Of a DNA stretch of 64,000 bases, positions 62,100 to 64,000 are shown piece by piece. Positions within the stretch are counted from its first letter, which is position 1. Every line of letters starts with the position of its first letter. The notes beneath the pieces are model-generated. The model saw only the letters and a list, made by a program, of their open reading frames with translations, had not been told where the DNA came from and made no database searches. The translations under genes were made by a program, and so were the position numbers. Location of the stretch: positions 248,001 through 312,000 of the forward strand of contig NZ_SMFK01000002.1 of NCBI RefSeq assembly GCF_004349355.1. The letters are read 5' to 3'. This DNA comes from Flavobacterium cellulosilyticum (GTDB lineage: Bacteria; Bacteroidota; Bacteroidia; Flavobacteriales; Flavobacteriaceae).

Positions 62100-64000
62100 A
62101 TGAAACATCTTATTTCTTTTCTTTTATTATTTTCTTCAGCTTCCCTTTTTGCGAAAGTAACATTACCCAAGTTTTTTTCAAACCACATGGTTTTACAACG
62201 TGACGCTCCCATAACAATTTATGGCTGGGCGGATGCTGGAAAAACTGTAAAAATTAACTTTAACAACACGAATATAGAGACCAAAGCCAATGCAAATGGC
62301 GAGTGGACTATTGATTTTAGGGCACAAAAAGCAGGAGGTCCTTATAAAATGGCAATTGCCGAAGACAATACAATTATTTTAGAAGATGTTTATGTTGGAG
62401 ATGTTTGGTTTTGTTCTGGGCAATCTAATATGGGTTGGAAATTGGAAGATGCTTTAAATGGAAAAGAAGAACTTTCGAAAGCCAATTATGAAAAAATAAA
62501 ATTGCTGCAAGTATCGAGAACTATGGCTGGTTTGCCACAAAAGGACATCGAGAAGGGACAATGGGAAACTTGTTCTCCCGAAAATGCTTTAGGATTTTCG
62601 GCTGTTGCTTATTTTTTTGGAAGAGAACTGTATCAGGAATATAATGTTCCCATTGGATTGATAAATTCTTCTTGGGGCGGTACCAACATTGAGGCTTGGA
62701 TGAGTGAGGATATGATGGGGAAACACGAGTCCGCCAAAAAGGTAATTGCAGAAATGAAAAATCTCAATTTTTCGGATTTAATTAAAAATTACTACAAAGA
62801 CTTTAAGAACTGGGATGCAAAAGTGGATAAACTGGATGTTGGAACGCAGCAAAATTGGTTCGATAGTACTTATGACAAATCATCGTGGAAAACCCTAAAT
62901 GTGCCGACTTTTTGGGAAACAGCAAAAATAACACCAAGCAATGGTATCGTGTGGATTACTAAAACTTTTGAATTATCCCAGAAAGATTTGTCCGATAAAG
63001 AATTGCTTTTGAGCATTGGTCGCATAGACAATGAAGACATTACTTATATCAACGGAAAAGTTGTTGGTCAAAGTAGATTAAAAGATTTGGATCGTTTATA
63101 CAAAATTTCTAATACAATGTTCATTGCTGGAAAAAACACCATTACCATTCGCATAAAAAACAATGGTGATATTGGCGGTTTCCGAAGTGCGAAAGAAGCT
63201 ATCTACCTACAAACAGGCCAGCAAAAGATTTCTTTGGCTGGGGATTGGAAATATGAAATAGGAACCAAAACTATTGAAGAAGTTCCTGTATGGCAACATC
63301 CAAACTTATATCCAACTTCATTGTATAACGGAATGGTTGCGCCGTTTTTGGGAATCAAGATCAAGGGTGTCATTTGGTATCAAGCTGAAGCAAATTCTAA
63401 AAATGCCATTGAATATGCCGATTTATTTAAAGATATGATTACCGATTGGCGAAGTAAATGGAATTCGGATTTTACTTTCATTTTTGCCCAATTGCCCAAT
63501 TATGCCAATCAAAACAATCGTTGGGTTACACTTCGTGAATCACAGGCAAAAGCATTGGAATTAAAAAATACCGGAATGGCAGTATTGATTGACGTTGGTA
63601 CTGACGACAACATTCATCCAATCCACAAACAGGTTGTGGGGAAAAGAATGGCAGTGATTGCCGGAAATCTGGCCTATGGTAAAAAAGAATTGCCTGCTTC
63701 GGCTCCTATTTTTGAAAAATACAAAACGGAAGGAAATTCAATACTAGTTACTTTTAAAAACGGGATATTTGCTCCTGAAACTCCCAAATCTGGCATTAGC
63801 GGTTTCATGATTGCCGGCAACGACAATAAATTCTATCCCGCAAACGGAAAGTTGCAAAATGACATGAAAACCATAAAGTTGGGCAGCGACAAAGTTTCTG
63901 AGCCTAAAGAAGTTCGGTATCTATGGGATGACGCACCAGGAAAAGTAATGCTTTATAACAAAGACGGACTAGCAACTCCGCCTTTTAGAACTGATGGTTT
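62100..64000 (+). CDS. SGNH-type O-acetylesterase, long form, cut by the window end
   Basis: An open frame of at least 633 residues that runs off the right edge. The signal peptide is MKHLISFLLLFSSASLFA. A GDVWFCSGQSNMGW motif holds the catalytic Ser. SSWGGTNIEAWMS follows, then a jelly-roll-like insert (about 260-400, SWKTLNVPTFWETAK) that the relative at 45234 lacks. VIWYQAEANSKNA replaces the usual YQGESN. The Asp/His pair is in DDNIHPIHK. The last visible residues (GLATPPFRTDG) match the usual family end, so only a few are missing. It lacks an operator array directly upstream and starts after a terminator. Confidence 0.85.
   Translation, partial: MKHLISFLLLFSSASLFAKVTLPKFFSNHMVLQRDAPITIYGWADAGKTVKINFNNTNIETKANANGEWTIDFRAQKAGGPYKMAIAEDNTIILEDVYVGDVWFCSGQSNMGWKLEDALNGKEELSKANYEKIKLLQVSRTMAGLPQKDIEKGQWETCSPENALGFSAVAYFFGRELYQEYNVPIGLINSSWGGTNIEAWMSEDMMGKHESAKKVIAEMKNLNFSDLIKNYYKDFKNWDAKVDKLDVGTQQNWFDSTYDKSSWKTLNVPTFWETAKITPSNGIVWITKTFELSQKDLSDKELLLSIGRIDNEDITYINGKVVGQSRLKDLDRLYKISNTMFIAGKNTITIRIKNNGDIGGFRSAKEAIYLQTGQQKISLAGDWKYEIGTKTIEEVPVWQHPNLYPTSLYNGMVAPFLGIKIKGVIWYQAEANSKNAIEYADLFKDMITDWRSKWNSDFTFIFAQLPNYANQNNRWVTLRESQAKALELKNTGMAVLIDVGTDDNIHPIHKQVVGKRMAVIAGNLAYGKKELPASAPIFEKYKTEGNSILVTFKNGIFAPETPKSGISGFMIAGNDNKFYPANGKLQNDMKTIKLGSDKVSEPKEVRYLWDDAPGKVMLYNKDGLATPPFRTDG

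Overview
The window reads as chromosomal DNA of a Flavobacterium-like member of the Bacteroidota. The basis is AT-rich DNA with TAnnTTTG-type promoters, SusC/SusD pairs, type IX secretion (T9SS) C-terminal tails, and CTnDOT-like conjugation and regulation genes. No rRNA, tRNA or CRISPR array was seen. There are two blocks, joined near 24.2-25.7 kb.

Block 1 (1 to about 24.2 kb) is part of an integrative conjugative element that continues to the left. It holds a MobC-like accessory protein, a MOBP-type relaxase, a VirD4/TraG-type coupling ATPase, a giant methylase-helicase with a DUF1896 partner, an ORF6N-PLD protein, topoisomerase III, two DUF4099/DUF3945-type proteins, two small helix-turn-helix proteins and an RteC-type regulator. 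No integrase or att site is visible. At 10.0-17.3 kb sits a more AT-rich cargo operon: XRE regulator, hsdR, hsdS, an ABC-type ATPase and hsdM. The ATPase carries an Arg-x3-Glu...His arrangement like that of PrrC/RloC anticodon nucleases. A perfect 38-bp palindromic terminator closes the cargo.

The junction holds an IS5-like element (24759-25652) whose transposase is broken by two compensating frameshifts.

Block 2 (25.8 to 64.0 kb) is a large polyuronate (alginate-type) utilization locus. It encodes PL17, PL7, PL6 and PL38-like lyases, a jelly-roll lyase-like protein, a KdgF cupin, a frameshifted GH88 hydrolase, a right-handed beta-helix protein, an alpha/beta esterase and two SGNH acetylesterases. 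It also has two SusC/SusD pairs, a FadR/GntR regulator, an ExuT-like MFS transporter and a DEH-reductase-like SDR. The inferred flow is extracellular depolymerisation, import through SusCD, periplasmic cleavage to monomers, ring opening by KdgF, uptake by the MFS transporter and reduction to 2-keto-3-deoxygluconate. KDG kinase and KDPG aldolase are absent from the window. An intact-looking IS3-family element (39990-41375) lies inside the locus.

The most striking pattern is regulatory. Six promoters in the locus, plus the region before the GntR gene, carry tandem 12-bp palindromes (TTGGnnnnCCAA, ideal form TTGGTTAACCAA). They repeat every 13 bp, and the first overlaps the -7 box (TACATTTG or TATATTTG). 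They look like operators of the locus-encoded GntR protein. They also tag two large secreted proteins of unknown function (35723-39013 and 41703-42908) as members of the same regulon.
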